From: Halalkalibacter akibai JCM 9157
GTDB taxonomy: Bacteria; Bacillota; Bacilli; Bacillales; Bacillaceae_D
Reading direction: 5' to 3'
Assembly (NCBI RefSeq): GCF_000513135.1
Contig: NZ_BAUV01000015.1
Span: 22,066-86,065 of the forward strand
Length of the DNA stretch: 64,000 nt
The translations under genes and the position numbers were made by a program. The notes below the pieces were generated by a model. It searched no databases and was not told the DNA's origin. It saw only the letters and a program-made list of their open reading frames with translations. This document shows, piece after piece, positions 54,908-64,000 of this stretch. Position 1 is the stretch's first letter. The number at the start of each line of letters is the position of its first letter.

Positions 54908-55756
54908 ATGGCGAAAAGAAATGACCAAGACAATAATAAAATAGAAATTGAACAAGGGATTCATACTGACTTCATTAAAAATATGACCTATGCTGAGTAT
55001 TTAAAACTAGATGCTATTCTTACTAATCAAAATAGGCTTTCTGAAAATCATGATGAGATGTTATTTATCATAATTCATCAAGTGAGTGAATTATGGATGA
55101 AACTTATCTTACACGAACTAAATGCAGCTATAGATTGTATTGAAGAAAATGAGCTACTAGCATCTTACAAATGTTTGGCACGTGTATCTAGAACTCAAAC
55201 ACAAATGATTCAAACGTGGGATGTGCTTTCAACATTAACGCCTGCAGAGTATCTACAATTTCGAGATTCGCTTGGGAGGGCATCTGGTTTCCAATCTTAC
55301 CAACATCGCTTAATTGAGTTTGCTTTTGGATATAAAACAAGTTCCATTTTACAGATTTATGAAAAAGAACCTGAAATTAAAAATAAACTCAAACTGGCTT
55401 TGCAAAAGCCAAGTATTTATGATGCTTCTATAAGAGCATTGATAAGAGCAGGGTTTGATATTAAGAAGGGTTCTAGTGATTATTCCAAACCTTATGAAGA
55501 GAGTGAAGCTGTTAAGCAAGCGTGGTTAACCGTGTATCAAAATGTTGAGCGTTACTGGGAATTATATCAATTAGCTGAAAAACTAATTGATATAGAAGAT
55601 AGCTTTCATCAATGGCGTTACCGTCATATGAAAACCGTTGAACGAATTATCGGGTTTAAAAAAGGCACTGGCGGTTCTTCCGGAGTTGCTTATTTGAAAA
55701 AGGTTTTAGACCAACGATTTTTCCCTGAATTATGGGATGTTCGCACTGAGTTATAA
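54908..55756 (+). CDS. kynA: Tryptophan 2,3-dioxygenase
   Basis: A 282-residue haem enzyme that opens the tryptophan indole ring to N-formylkynurenine, the first step of the kynurenine pathway. Family landmarks are [27 protein letters not shown] (substrate-side helix), [17 protein letters not shown] and the haem His in [32 protein letters not shown]. The partner genes kynB and kynU are not in the window, so its role here may be tryptophan removal or a dispersed pathway. Confidence 0.95.
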   Translation: MAKRNDQDNNKIEIEQGIHTDFIKNMTYAEYLKLDAILTNQNRLSENHDEMLFIIIHQVSELWMKLILHELNAAIDCIEENELLASYKCLARVSRTQTQMIQTWDVLSTLTPAEYLQFRDSLGRASGFQSYQHRLIEFAFGYKTSSILQIYEKEPEIKNKLKLALQKPSIYDASIRALIRAGFDIKKGSSDYSKPYEESEAVKQAWLTVYQNVERYWELYQLAEKLIDIEDSFHQWRYRHMKTVERIIGFKKGTGGSSGVAYLKKVLDQRFFPELWDVRTEL

Positions 55757-55892
55757 TTTCATGTAGCAGGAGAAGGTTCTTTTATGGTTAAACGTATTTA
55801 ACATGAATGTCAGTAGCAAATAATCACACACCGTTCTTTACTATTTAATTTTGAATACGATTAAAGGAAGTAATCGTTTAAAGGAGGGCGCT

Positions 55893-56477
55893 GTGAAAAT
55901 CATTGAGTCGTTTCATTTTATGTATGAGAAGGAAGAGTATCTAAAATCAAATTTTAATATTTGTCGTAAACATGCACATCATGGGCTCGAAGGTATTTAC
56001 GCAACAATTAAATGGTTGCAATCCTCTATATTTAAAAATGCCGTCAAAGACATTACTTTTTATCTTTCGGATGAACCAATTAACTTCCCTGGTGAATTAG
56101 CCATTGATGATACATCAACATTCGATCCAGTCATTTATATCAATATAATGTCTGTTACAGAGGACTTTCAAAACAAAGAATATTTAATTGATTTAAAGAA
56201 GAAAAGGACAACCTGCTTTGAATATGCTTCCTTTATCCTCTTGCATGAAGTTGGTCACTATATCCATGCGCTAATAGGAGGAAACGGTCAAACCAAAAAA
56301 GACCGTATATTGGACTATTTTGATAAAGGAGAATATCATTACGAAAGATATATTGAAAAAATGGTTCATGGTGATACGACGGAAGAAAAGAAAAAATATA
56401 GAAATATCCCACATGAAAAAGCTGCAGATAATTTCGCTAAACAATACATTAACAAAGTATGTGGTAATGAACCTTAA
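55893..56477 (+). CDS. Putative zinc metalloprotease (HExxH)
   Basis: A 194-residue protein with an HExxH motif, FILLHEVGHYIHAL (about 126-139), and a downstream acidic segment HEKAADNFAKQYI that could supply the third ligand, a gluzincin/ImmA-like layout. No signal peptide or membrane helix is seen, so it is cytoplasmic. GTG 55893 follows AAAGGAGGG; upstream in-frame ATG 55851 lacks an RBS. A regulatory protease of the ImmA/IrrE kind is one possibility. Confidence 0.65.
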   Translation: MKIIESFHFMYEKEEYLKSNFNICRKHAHHGLEGIYATIKWLQSSIFKNAVKDITFYLSDEPINFPGELAIDDTSTFDPVIYINIMSVTEDFQNKEYLIDLKKKRTTCFEYASFILLHEVGHYIHALIGGNGQTKKDRILDYFDKGEYHYERYIEKMVHGDTTEEKKKYRNIPHEKAADNFAKQYINKVCGNEP

Positions 56478-56514
56478 AGAGAGCTGTTGACGTGGATTCA
56501 ACAGCTCTCTTTAA
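56474..56514. terminator. Bidirectional terminator
   Basis: TAAAGAGAGCTGTTGA and TCAACAGCTCTCTTTA pair perfectly around CGTGGAT, between converging genes. Confidence 0.88.
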
Positions 56515-56517
56515 TAG

Positions 56518-58002
56518 TTAGTAGGATCTGGATGTGTAAAAAGCAAAGTTATTCTTACCATTGTCCTTAGCCTGATACATGGCATAATCAGCAAACTTTA
56601 ATAAATCAGATAGTGTGGTTCCATCTGTTGGGAAACGCGAAATACCAATACTTGTTGTTACACACAATTCTACTCCTTGAAAAGAAACGGGTTTGCTAAT
56701 CTCCTCAATTATTTGTTTTGATAACTCCTCTAGAAATGGGTCACTCGCATTATTAAATACAAGAACAAATTCGTCGCCACCCCATCTAGCTACCATTCCT
56801 TTATCCAGAATACAGTTGCTTAACCTGAAAGATAGTTCCTTTAATACTTCATCACCATATAAATGCCCATAGGAATCATTAATTGTTTTAAAGTTATCCA
56901 AATCTAAAATCATAAGAGCTACTGTACCAGCATTTAGCATAGCCTGATTAAAAGCTAACGCTACTTGCTCTTTAAAATGTAAACGATTAGGTAATTTCGT
57001 TAGTTCGTCATGATAGGCAATAAAATGTATTTTATCTTCATTTGCTTTCTTTTCTAACGCAATAGAAGCAAGACTTGAAAATTGTTGAAAAAACTTAATT
57101 TCACTGTCAAGTAGATGTTTTTCTTTTGGGTAATAAATCGCAAATGTACCTAATAAATCACCTTTTGAAGAGAAGATAGGAAATGAAATACAAGCTTGAA
57201 ATCCTTCTTTTAGTACGATTTCTTTATAACGTACCCACATCGGATTTTCATTTATATTTGGGACATTCACCATTTCTTTATTAAATGCAGCGGCCCCACA
57301 AGAACCCTCGTTTCGGTCGACCGGAATGACTCCAAGTTTGTCTTTGAATTCATTAGATAGAGAAGGGGCAGAAATTAGTTGAAGATTGTTTGTGCTGTGA
57401 TTGAATTTTAATATTGTACAACGAACCCCTTTTACAATTTGTTCAACTTTTAGGCAAATATCATTTAAAACCCTTGAAATAGATTGCCCTTGAGCAATCT
57501 CAGTTAAGATGAGATTATGAGCACTAACCAATTCTTCTGCTTGTTTTTTTTGTTCTATTTCTTCATCTAGCTCAATTAAGTTGGAAAGATAGTACGACAT
57601 CGTCTGAATCATTTTAATTTCTTTTTCTGAAAAATCATAAGGGACAGCATCAATCGCGCATAACGTACCAATAACAGAACCATCTCGTTTCATGATAGGG
57701 GTTCCTAGATAACTTTTGAAGTGTTTTGTCAACTCCATCTCTTTGGTGAGAGGATGTTTCGTCAAATCAACAATTGCTAGCGGTTCCCGACCGCTATTAA
57801 TCATCAGACTTCAGTAGCTATCTTGAAAATTCACTATAGTTTCATTATCAACTAAGCTTGTCTTTTTATTAAAGGTTTGAACAACTCGATTAACTTTTCC
57901 ATCATTTATCGCGATAAAAAACGTGTTTGAGCCGATGAATTCACCCATCATCTCAAAAACGTCTTTTGCAGAGTTATATAGTTCATCTAAATAAACAGCC
58001 AT
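56518..58002 (-). pseudogene. GAF-GAF-GGDEF diguanylate cyclase interrupted by an in-frame TGA
   Basis: A reverse-strand gene for about 494 residues. The first GAF domain (from 58002) reads to NFQDSY, then TGA (57813-57811), and continues in the same frame as SLMINSGREPLAIVDLTKHP. Related GAF domains have Cys at this place, so TGC/TGT to TGA is likely. A second GAF domain follows (EGSCGAAAFNKEMVNVPNIN), then an intact GGDEF domain with RWGGDEFVLVF and DLDNFKTINDSYGH; no RxxD inhibitory site is seen. The downstream part has its own ATG (57804), but no clear RBS. RBS before 58002 is AGGAGGT-like. Confidence 0.8.
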
Positions 58003-58327
58003 AGAGGGGGTACCTCCTTTTCTTCAAATCTCTACCGATACTATAACATAATCTATATGAAGAGTTGAGTTTATGTAAAAAGATTTAAATTATTGTAACA
58101 CAGTAAACAAAACATCATTCAATTTTCATATATCTTAATTCTTCCTTAAAAATCAATAATCAGGATTTTAAATGATTAGTATCATTAAAAACAATTTGAC
58201 TAATTCAGAGTATATCGCTACGATTAATTTATCAATTATTAAATGAAGAAGAATAACATTTTATATTGGTATTCCGTCATTATAATAATGGCAATCTAAG
58301 TTATATTCCTTTGTGAGGTGGATTTTG
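58003..58327. other. AT-rich intergenic region between divergent genes
   Basis: No gene seen. A -10-like TATAAT is at about 58282-58287, in front of cysJ. A nearby ATTGGTATTCCGTCATT could be part of a CymR-type site, as cysteine-related genes in B. subtilis carry GGAAT-containing operators, but the match is weak. Confidence 0.3.
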
Positions 58328-60160
58328 TTGCAACTTCAAGTAATGAACAGTCCGTTTAATCAGGAGCAGGCAGAGCTCCTTAATAGACTTCTGCCAACAT
58401 TGACAGAGTCTCAAAAAGTTTGGTTGTGCGGGTATTTAGCTGCAACCCAATCAGCATCAGCAGCACCTTCTTCTGTTATACAAGAAGAAAAAGTAGTAGA
58501 GGCTGCTCCTCAACCTACAGAGCAAACCGTATCTAAAGAAGTAACAATTCTCTACGGATCGCAAACTGGTAATGCTCAACGTCTTGCTGAAAACGCTGGT
58601 AAGACACTTGATGCTAATGGTTTTCAGGTGAAGGTTTCTTCAATGAATGATTTTAAACCAAACAATTTAAAAAAGGTTGAGAATCTATTAATTGTAGTAA
58701 GTACACACGGTGAAGGAGAGCCACCTGATAATGCCTTGTCATTCCATGAATTCCTTCATGGCAGACGAGCTCCTAAACTTGAAAATTTACGTTTCTCCGT
58801 ACTCTCTTTAGGCGATAGCTCTTATGAGTTCTTCTGTCATACAGGGAAAGAATTCGATGAACGACTAGAGGCACTAGGTGGAACAAGACTTACAACACGT
58901 GTTGATTGTGATCTTGATTTTGAAGAACCAGCAGCAGAATGGTTAGCAGGTGTTTTATCAAGCTTAAGTAACGCAGGTCAATCTGGAACTACAACAAGCT
59001 CCAATGATGTGGCGGTTACACAAGTAGGTGAATCAGTTTATTCTAGATCAAATCCTTTTAACGCAGAAGTACTTGAAAACTTAAACTTAAATGGTCGAGG
59101 CTCTAATAAAGAAACTAGACACCTTGAACTATCTTTAGAAGGATCAGGTTTGACATTTGAGCCTGGTGATAGCCTTGGGGTATACCCAACAAATGATCCT
59201 ACTCTCGTTGAAAACCTATTAAAGGAATTAAACTGGAGTGCTGATGAAAAGGTAACGGTTAATAAACAAGGGGATCAACTAACTCTTAAAGAAGCTCTAA
59301 CATCTCAGTATGAGATCACGGTTATAACCAAACCAATACTTGAACAAGTTGCAAATCTTTCAGGAAATACAGAACTGCAACAGTTAGTAGCATCAGGTAG
59401 TGAGAAAGTAAAAGAATATATTGATGGCCGTGATGTTCTTGACTTAGTACGTGATTTTAGTGCTTGGGGTAACTCTGCACAAGAATTTGTTTCACTTCTT
59501 CGGAAAATGCCACCACGTCTATATTCTATTGCAAGTAGCTTATCGGCAAATCCAGAAGAAGTGCATTTAACAATTGGTGCGGTCCGTTATGACTCTCATG
59601 GACGGGAAAGAAACGGCGTATGCTCGATTTTATGTGCAGAGCGTCTTGCGCCAGGAGACACACTACCTGTTTTCATTCAACATAATCAAAACTTCAAGTT
59701 ACCAGAAAACCCAGAAACACCAGTTATTATGGTAGGACCTGGTACTGGTATTGCGCCTTTCCGTTCATTTATGCAAGAACGTGAAGAAATCGGCGCTGAA
59801 GGTCCATCTTGGTTATTCTTCGGTGACCAACATTTCGTTACAGATTTCTTGTATCAAATTGAATGGCAAAAGTGGATTAAAGACGGCATTTTAACAAAGA
59901 TGGATGTTGCGTTTTCTCGTGACACAGATGAAAAAGTATATGTACAACATCGTATGATGGAACAAAGTAAAGAATTGTTCGACTGGCTTCAAAAAGGAGC
60001 AGCAGTATACATTTGCGGCGACGAAAAACATATGGCACATGATGTTCATACTACTCTTCTTGCAATTATTGAAAAAGAAGGAAATATGAGTCAAGATCAA
60101 GCAAAAGAGTATCTTGCAGCAATGCAGCAACAAAAACGTTACCAACGTGATGTATATTGA
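58328..60160 (+). CDS. cysJ: Sulfite reductase [NADPH] flavoprotein alpha subunit
   Basis: A 610-residue diflavin reductase, almost collinear with B. subtilis CysJ. The N-terminal flavodoxin domain (about 75-215) binds FMN (LYGSQTGNAQRLAENAG; STHGEGEPPDNALSFHEFL). The FAD part has RLYSIASS, and the NADPH part has GPGTGIAPFRSFMQERE and CGDEKHMAHDVH, ending in RYQRDVY. TTG 58328 follows GAGGTGG by six bases and matches the B. subtilis N terminus. It forms an operon with cysI and supplies electrons for reduction of sulfite to sulfide in sulfur assimilation. Confidence 0.96.
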   Translation: MQLQVMNSPFNQEQAELLNRLLPTLTESQKVWLCGYLAATQSASAAPSSVIQEEKVVEAAPQPTEQTVSKEVTILYGSQTGNAQRLAENAGKTLDANGFQVKVSSMNDFKPNNLKKVENLLIVVSTHGEGEPPDNALSFHEFLHGRRAPKLENLRFSVLSLGDSSYEFFCHTGKEFDERLEALGGTRLTTRVDCDLDFEEPAAEWLAGVLSSLSNAGQSGTTTSSNDVAVTQVGESVYSRSNPFNAEVLENLNLNGRGSNKETRHLELSLEGSGLTFEPGDSLGVYPTNDPTLVENLLKELNWSADEKVTVNKQGDQLTLKEALTSQYEITVITKPILEQVANLSGNTELQQLVASGSEKVKEYIDGRDVLDLVRDFSAWGNSAQEFVSLLRKMPPRLYSIASSLSANPEEVHLTIGAVRYDSHGRERNGVCSILCAERLAPGDTLPVFIQHNQNFKLPENPETPVIMVGPGTGIAPFRSFMQEREEIGAEGPSWLFFGDQHFVTDFLYQIEWQKWIKDGILTKMDVAFSRDTDEKVYVQHRMMEQSKELFDWLQKGAAVYICGDEKHMAHDVHTTLLAIIEKEGNMSQDQAKEYLAAMQQQKRYQRDVY

Positions 60161-60190
60161 TTTTTGAAGTGAAAGGAGTTTATTCATAAA

Positions 60191-61909
60191 ATGGCTAAAG
60201 AACTATTAAAGGCACCAGAGGGACCACCAAGTGATGTAGAGCGTATTAAAGAAGAGAGTGATTACTTACGTGGCACACTTGCTGAAACTATGTTAGATCG
60301 TCTTAGCTCAGGGATCTCAGATGATGACAATCGTCTAATGAAATTCCATGGTAGCTACTTACAAGACGATAGAGATCTTCGTAATGAACGTCAAAAACAA
60401 AAGCTTGAACCAGCTTATCAATTTATGCTTCGTGTTCGTACTCCTGGTGGGGTTTCTACACCAGAACAGTGGCTTGTGATGGATGAACTGGCTCAAAAGT
60501 ACGGAAACGGAACATTAAAGCTTACGACAAGACAAGCGTTTCAAATGCACGGGATTTTAAAATGGAATATGAAGAAGACGATCCAAGAAATTCATGCTTC
60601 TCTTCTTGATACCATTGCTGCCTGTGGAGACGTTAACCGAAATGTCATGTGTAACCCGAACCCTGACCAATCAGAGGTACACGCTGAAGTATTTAAATGG
60701 TCTAAGCTATTAAGTGACGATTTACTTCCACGTACAAGAGCTTATCATGAACTATGGTTAGATGAAGAAAAAGTTGCAGGAACACCTGATGTTGAAGAAG
60801 TAGAACCTATGTACGGTGCTTTATATTTGCCTCGTAAATTTAAAATTGGGGTAGCGGTACCGCCATCAAATGATGTTGATATCTTCTCACAAGACCTTGG
60901 CTATATTGCCATTGTCAAAGACAACAAACTTAAAGGATTTAATATTACTATTGGTGGCGGCATGGGAATGTCTCACGGTGATAAAGAAACCTATCCACAA
61001 CTAGGAAAAGTAATTGGTTTCTGTAAACCGGAACAAATTTATGACGTTGCAGAAAAAATTATCATGATTCAACGTGATTACGGTAATCGCTCTGAACGTA
61101 AAAACGCGCGCTTCAAATACACAGTAGATAGACTTGGTCTTGACACCGTAAAAGCTGAACTTGAAAACCGCTTAGGTTGGAGCTTAGAAGAGGCGAAACC
61201 TTTCCATTTTGACCATAATGGAGACCGTTACGGCTGGGTTAAGGGAGTCAAAGGTAAATGGCACTTTACTCTATTTGTTCAAGGTGGTCGTATTACTGAT
61301 TTAGAAGATTATAAATTAATGACTGGACTTCGTGAAATTGCAAAAATTCATACAGGTGATTTTCGTTTAACAGCAAATCAAAACCTAGTCATTGCTGATG
61401 TTTCTAGTCAGAAGAAGAAAAAAATTAATGAACTTATCGAACAATACGGGTTAACGGATGGCAAGCATTACTCCGCGATTCGTAGAAGTTCTCTTGCTTG
61501 TGTTGCCTTACCAACATGTGGGTTAGCAATGGCTGAAGCAGAGCGTTATTTACCAGAAATGATTGATAAAATTGATGCTATTGTTGATGAGAATGGTCTG
61601 CGTGATAAAGAAATTACCATTCGTATGACAGGCTGTCCGAACAGCTGTGCGCGTCCTACATTAGCTGAAATTGGTTTCATTGGAAAAGCACCTGGTAAAT
61701 ACAATATGTATCTTGGGGCTGCTTTTGACGGAAGCCGGTTAAGTAAAATGTATCGCGAAAATATTGGCGAGGCTGAAATCTTAAGTGAGTTAAATGTTTT
61801 ACTTTCACGCTATGCAAAAGAGCGCGAAGAAAACGAACATTTTGGAGATTTCGTTGTACGTGTAGGTGTTATTAAAGCAACTACTGACGGTACAAATTTC
61901 CATGATTAA
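60191..61909 (+). CDS. cysI: Sulfite reductase hemoprotein beta subunit
   Basis: A 572-residue sirohaem and [4Fe-4S] enzyme that reduces sulfite to sulfide. The cluster and sirohaem ligands are in [20 protein letters not shown] (about 435) and [11 protein letters not shown] (about 480), with the substrate-binding [11 protein letters not shown] and [12 protein letters not shown] in the two ferredoxin-reductase-like repeats. RBS AAAGGAG precedes ATG 60191 by about 10 bases; cysJ ends 30 bases before. A terminator follows. Confidence 0.97.
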   Translation: MAKELLKAPEGPPSDVERIKEESDYLRGTLAETMLDRLSSGISDDDNRLMKFHGSYLQDDRDLRNERQKQKLEPAYQFMLRVRTPGGVSTPEQWLVMDELAQKYGNGTLKLTTRQAFQMHGILKWNMKKTIQEIHASLLDTIAACGDVNRNVMCNPNPDQSEVHAEVFKWSKLLSDDLLPRTRAYHELWLDEEKVAGTPDVEEVEPMYGALYLPRKFKIGVAVPPSNDVDIFSQDLGYIAIVKDNKLKGFNITIGGGMGMSHGDKETYPQLGKVIGFCKPEQIYDVAEKIIMIQRDYGNRSERKNARFKYTVDRLGLDTVKAELENRLGWSLEEAKPFHFDHNGDRYGWVKGVKGKWHFTLFVQGGRITDLEDYKLMTGLREIAKIHTGDFRLTANQNLVIADVSSQKKKKINELIEQYGLTDGKHYSAIRRSSLACVALPTCGLAMAEAERYLPEMIDKIDAIVDENGLRDKEITIRMTGCPNSCARPTLAEIGFIGKAPGKYNMYLGAAFDGSRLSKMYRENIGEAEILSELNVLLSRYAKEREENEHFGDFVVRVGVIKATTDGTNFHD

Positions 61910-61922
61910 AACCGTAATTATC

Positions 61923-61956
61923 AAAGACCAAATCTTCATGATTTGGTCTTTAATTT
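61923..61956 (+). terminator. Terminator of cysJI
   Basis: AAAGACCAAATC and GATTTGGTCTTT pair perfectly around TTCAT, then AATTTG. Confidence 0.85.
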
Positions 61957-62069
61957 GTGCAATGCAACTTTGGAAAAAGTTCGGTAAAGATTCAAGTAAT
62001 AAAACGTATACAAACCAGTTGATTTATATAATAATGTAGGTCAAGTTCATTTATTTAGGAGTGACCATT

Positions 62070-62591
62070 ATGTTTAAATTAACTCACGTAAGTTTAACAG
62101 CTCTCCTAGTTATTGTATTGCTTCTCTTAATTAGATCATTTTCTTACAACCATGAAGCAGCAATCTTAGATAAATTAGAAGGAAATGTTCATGATGAGCA
62201 AATAGACGGAGAATCACTTGAAGATAATTACTATCATTTTTTTATATATACTAATGAACAAGTTAAAGAAAATCTGATTCAGCTAATAGATCATTTAGTT
62301 GAATTCAATGATACTGAAATATGGAAAGCTGATCATGACGATTACCGGAAACAATTAATTGGTTGGCTAAGTGCGTTTAGCAATCAAAAAGAAGTTCCAA
62401 CTAAATATAGCGTTGTACACTCAACTTACGAAGAAGGAATTAATGATGTGAAAGAGGCATTTCAGTTAGCCGAAACAACTCTTACCTTCGGAGATAATAG
62501 TCATTTAGAAGAAATTATTGCAACATTTTGGTTGGCAGACGAGAAATTTCGGGAATCAGAATCTCTTGTAAGGCAATTGAAGACGAACTAG
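62070..62591 (+). CDS. Membrane-anchored hypothetical protein
   Basis: A 173-residue protein with one N-terminal hydrophobic helix (LTALLVIVLLLLIRSF, about 8-23), which may be an anchor or uncleaved signal, and an acidic, helical outer part (NEQVKENLIQLIDHLVEFND; DVKEAFQLAETTL). ATG 62070 follows AGGAGTG. I recognise no family. It stands alone after the cysJI terminator. Confidence 0.6.
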   Translation: MFKLTHVSLTALLVIVLLLLIRSFSYNHEAAILDKLEGNVHDEQIDGESLEDNYYHFFIYTNEQVKENLIQLIDHLVEFNDTEIWKADHDDYRKQLIGWLSAFSNQKEVPTKYSVVHSTYEEGINDVKEAFQLAETTLTFGDNSHLEEIIATFWLADEKFRESESLVRQLKTN

Positions 62592-62732
62592 AATGGTTTT
62601 GCTTATTGACCTTGTACCAAATCCAAAACTAACTTGATTTACCTACAATATTTTTTATTGGTAACATAATATGCAGAAGTTTGTTGATATTATTAATGTG
62701 TAGTTGAATCTAGAAGAGAAGAGGAAATACAT

Positions 62733-63590
62733 TTGGATACAATGTCATATGGCGACGATTATAAATATATTCCAACAACATCCGCTACTAGTGGAATTGG
62801 TTTAGAAGTACTACCTGATTTATATTGCTATAATGTAAAGATAGTTAATATATCGCTTATTGGGAATCCAGACACTAAGGATTTTTTATTGGTTGATGCC
62901 GGAATGCCAGGTTCCGCTAATGAAATCATTACTGCTACAGAAAAACGTTTTGGCTCAAGTAGCCGTCCAAAAGCAATTATCCTTACTCATGGGCATTTTG
63001 ATCACGTTGGTGCAATACTGGAGTTAGTTAAGCATTGGAATGTACCTGTTTTTGCACATGAGTTAGAACTGCCTTATCTAACAGGCATTAAGAGTTACCC
63101 AGATCCTGATCCAACTGTAGAGGGTGGATTAATAGCTAAGATATCGTCCTTGTTTCCTAATGAACCGATTAATCTAGGTGAACAGGTCCAAGCACTTCCT
63201 GCAGATGGAACCATTCCATTCTTACCTGCTTTTCACTGGATCCATACTCCTGGGCATACTCCTGGACATGTGTCTTTTTTTAGAGAAGCAGATCGCTCAC
63301 TAATAGCAGGTGATGCGTTTGTAACAGTAAAACAGGAATCTTTGTATTCTGTTCTTACTCAAGAACAAGAAATTAGTGGTCCACCAAGGTATCTTACACC
63401 AGATTGGACCGCAGCGTGGAACTCTGTAAGAAAATTAGAACAATTAAACCCGGCGGTAGCTATAACAGGACATGGGCTCCCAATGGAAGGAGAATTACTA
63501 AAAAGTAATTTACAAAAACTTTCAAACCATTTTGATCAAATCGCCATTCCTGATTATGGTAAATATGTAAAACCGAAAGATTTGCATTAA
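62733..63590 (+). CDS. MBL-fold metallo-hydrolase
   Basis: A 285-residue metallo-beta-lactamase-fold hydrolase. The metal site is LTHGHFDHVGA (about 85-95, HxHxDH), with His in HTPGHTPGHVSFF, Asp in IAGDAF and the C-terminal His in ITGHGLPM. Family members act on thioesters, lactones and other esters; the substrate cannot be told. TTG 62733 follows AGAGGAAAT. It has no operon partner in the window. Confidence 0.9.
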   Translation: MDTMSYGDDYKYIPTTSATSGIGLEVLPDLYCYNVKIVNISLIGNPDTKDFLLVDAGMPGSANEIITATEKRFGSSSRPKAIILTHGHFDHVGAILELVKHWNVPVFAHELELPYLTGIKSYPDPDPTVEGGLIAKISSLFPNEPINLGEQVQALPADGTIPFLPAFHWIHTPGHTPGHVSFFREADRSLIAGDAFVTVKQESLYSVLTQEQEISGPPRYLTPDWTAAWNSVRKLEQLNPAVAITGHGLPMEGELLKSNLQKLSNHFDQIAIPDYGKYVKPKDLH

Positions 63591-63735
63591 AATTCATTCT
63601 ATTCTAACTTCATTTTAGTCTATTTTAGTACTTGGATACCTTTATGGAGTTTGATAAGATTAAATTAAAGCAATAAAATCTAGAATCGTTGCTTTGGTAT
63701 AAGGTTCGTTTTATTATGAAAGTCGGGGTGTAATT

Positions 63736-63941
63736 ATGGCAGAAACAACAGAAAATGAAGGACTATCATTGAGATAGGAGAAAAAGTGAAAGTTTTAGAC
63801 GGTGAATACAAGGGTGAGGAAGGAAGTATCATCAACGTTTATAACAACACAGTAGCAGTTGAATTCAACAATATCCATACGAAAGATGGAAGTAAGTTTC
63901 GTACAGTAATTAAACACGGTAATTATAAAAGTTTATCATAG
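63736..63941 (+). pseudogene. DUF2187/KOW-like protein, frameshifted near the start
   Basis: ATG 63736 gives MAETTENEGLSLR and stops, while the next frame reads IEIGEKVKVLDGEYKGEEGS and INVYNNTVAVEFNN to TAG 63941. Joined, this is an approximately 68-residue protein with a KOW-like small beta-barrel, as in DUF2187 (YkvS-like) proteins. CTATCATTGAG near 63767 would become CTATCCATTGAG (LSIEIG) with one more C. The function is unknown. Confidence 0.7.
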
Positions 63942-63970
63942 ATTATTATTGATAAAATAGAGTACATCCA

Positions 63971-64000
63971 GGTGGCACAAGTATTACTTGTGTCACCTTT
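63971..64000 (+). terminator. Terminator at window end
   Basis: GGTGGCACAAGT and ACTTGTGTCACC pair around ATT, followed by TTT at the window edge. Confidence 0.75.

Noticed and set aside
57811..57813. TGA in the GAF-GGDEF gene as a selenocysteine codon
   Set aside because: A GAF domain is an unlikely selenoprotein, no SECIS-like hairpin follows, and no selenocysteine genes are in the window.
58262..58290. CymR operator before cysJ
   Set aside because: Only a loose GGAAT-type match; not enough to call a site.
1..64000. CRISPR arrays, insertion sequences, prophage genes, tRNA or rRNA
   Set aside because: No spaced direct repeats, transposase or integrase motifs, or cloverleaf sequences were found by eye.

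Overview
The window is AT-rich and reads as the chromosome of a spore-forming member of the Bacillaceae. Many proteins closely resemble Bacillus subtilis ones (CysJ/CysI, NasC, BmrA, MapB, YtgP/MurJ, the CotF-like YraF/YraG pair, HtpG, CspB), RBSs are strong AGGAGG types, and most genes end in Rho-independent hairpins. A C-terminal Cys cluster of the B. subtilis Fnr type and several FNR palindromes point to a facultative anaerobe. No tRNA, rRNA, transposase, prophage or CRISPR array was seen.

Layout. 1-3.0 kb: an ECF sigma factor between two zinc-finger, membrane-anchored small proteins, next to a partial membrane protein. 3.1-9.5 kb: aldo/keto reductase, CotF-like coat genes, CIRCE-controlled htpG, a secreted protein and a MurJ/YtgP flippase. 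9.7-12 kb: a c-di-GMP-I riboswitch before a 68-residue protein and a ComFB-family gene, then an ECF sigma factor coupled to a membrane-anchored SpoIIP-domain protein. 12-19.5 kb: two decayed genes, a type II isocitrate dehydrogenase, GNAT, a TIR-like/GAF-like protein with a translationally coupled 58-residue gene, aldo/keto reductase and a DMT transporter. 19.7-22.2 kb: a ZorA/ZorB-like proton-channel motor pair. 22.5-30.7 kb: RNA methyltransferase, two-component system, RND adaptor and pump. 30.8-37 kb: two SDRs, DUF1992, Tag, MapB, BmrA-like exporter and a GC-rich structured repeat. 37-45.2 kb: an anaerobic block with mrp, fnr, mobA, an operon of NarI-like cytochrome b, NasC-type molybdoenzyme, four-cluster ferredoxin, Tat-Rieske protein and small membrane protein, then a second fnr. 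45.3-64 kb: metallophosphoesterase, a second c-di-GMP riboswitch with terminator before a PAS-GGDEF-EAL gene, aminotransferase, GH15, Mn-type binding lipoprotein, DUF3231, cspB, kynA, a GAF-GAF-GGDEF gene, cysJI, an MBL hydrolase and a DUF2187 gene.

How parts work together. Four promoters in the anaerobic block carry TGTGA-N6-TCACA-type boxes centred at -41.5 from a readable -10 element, the geometry of class II FNR activation. They join fnr itself, mrp, mobA and the molybdoenzyme operon into one regulon that probably builds a nitrate-type respiratory complex. Two riboswitches, one GGDEF-EAL, one GAF-GGDEF and one ComFB protein form a local c-di-GMP theme. Candidates for undescribed systems are the TIR-GAF/small-protein pair, the orphan ZorAB-like motor, the sigma/SpoIIP pair and the NasC-NarI-Rieske operon.

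Caution. At least seven genes are split by what looks like a single missing base, several of them a lost C or G in a short C/G run (CC to C). This may be base-calling error rather than gene decay. Such genes are listed as pseudogene with their full reconstructed extent, except the adaptor at 26228, which is listed as CDS to its observed stop.
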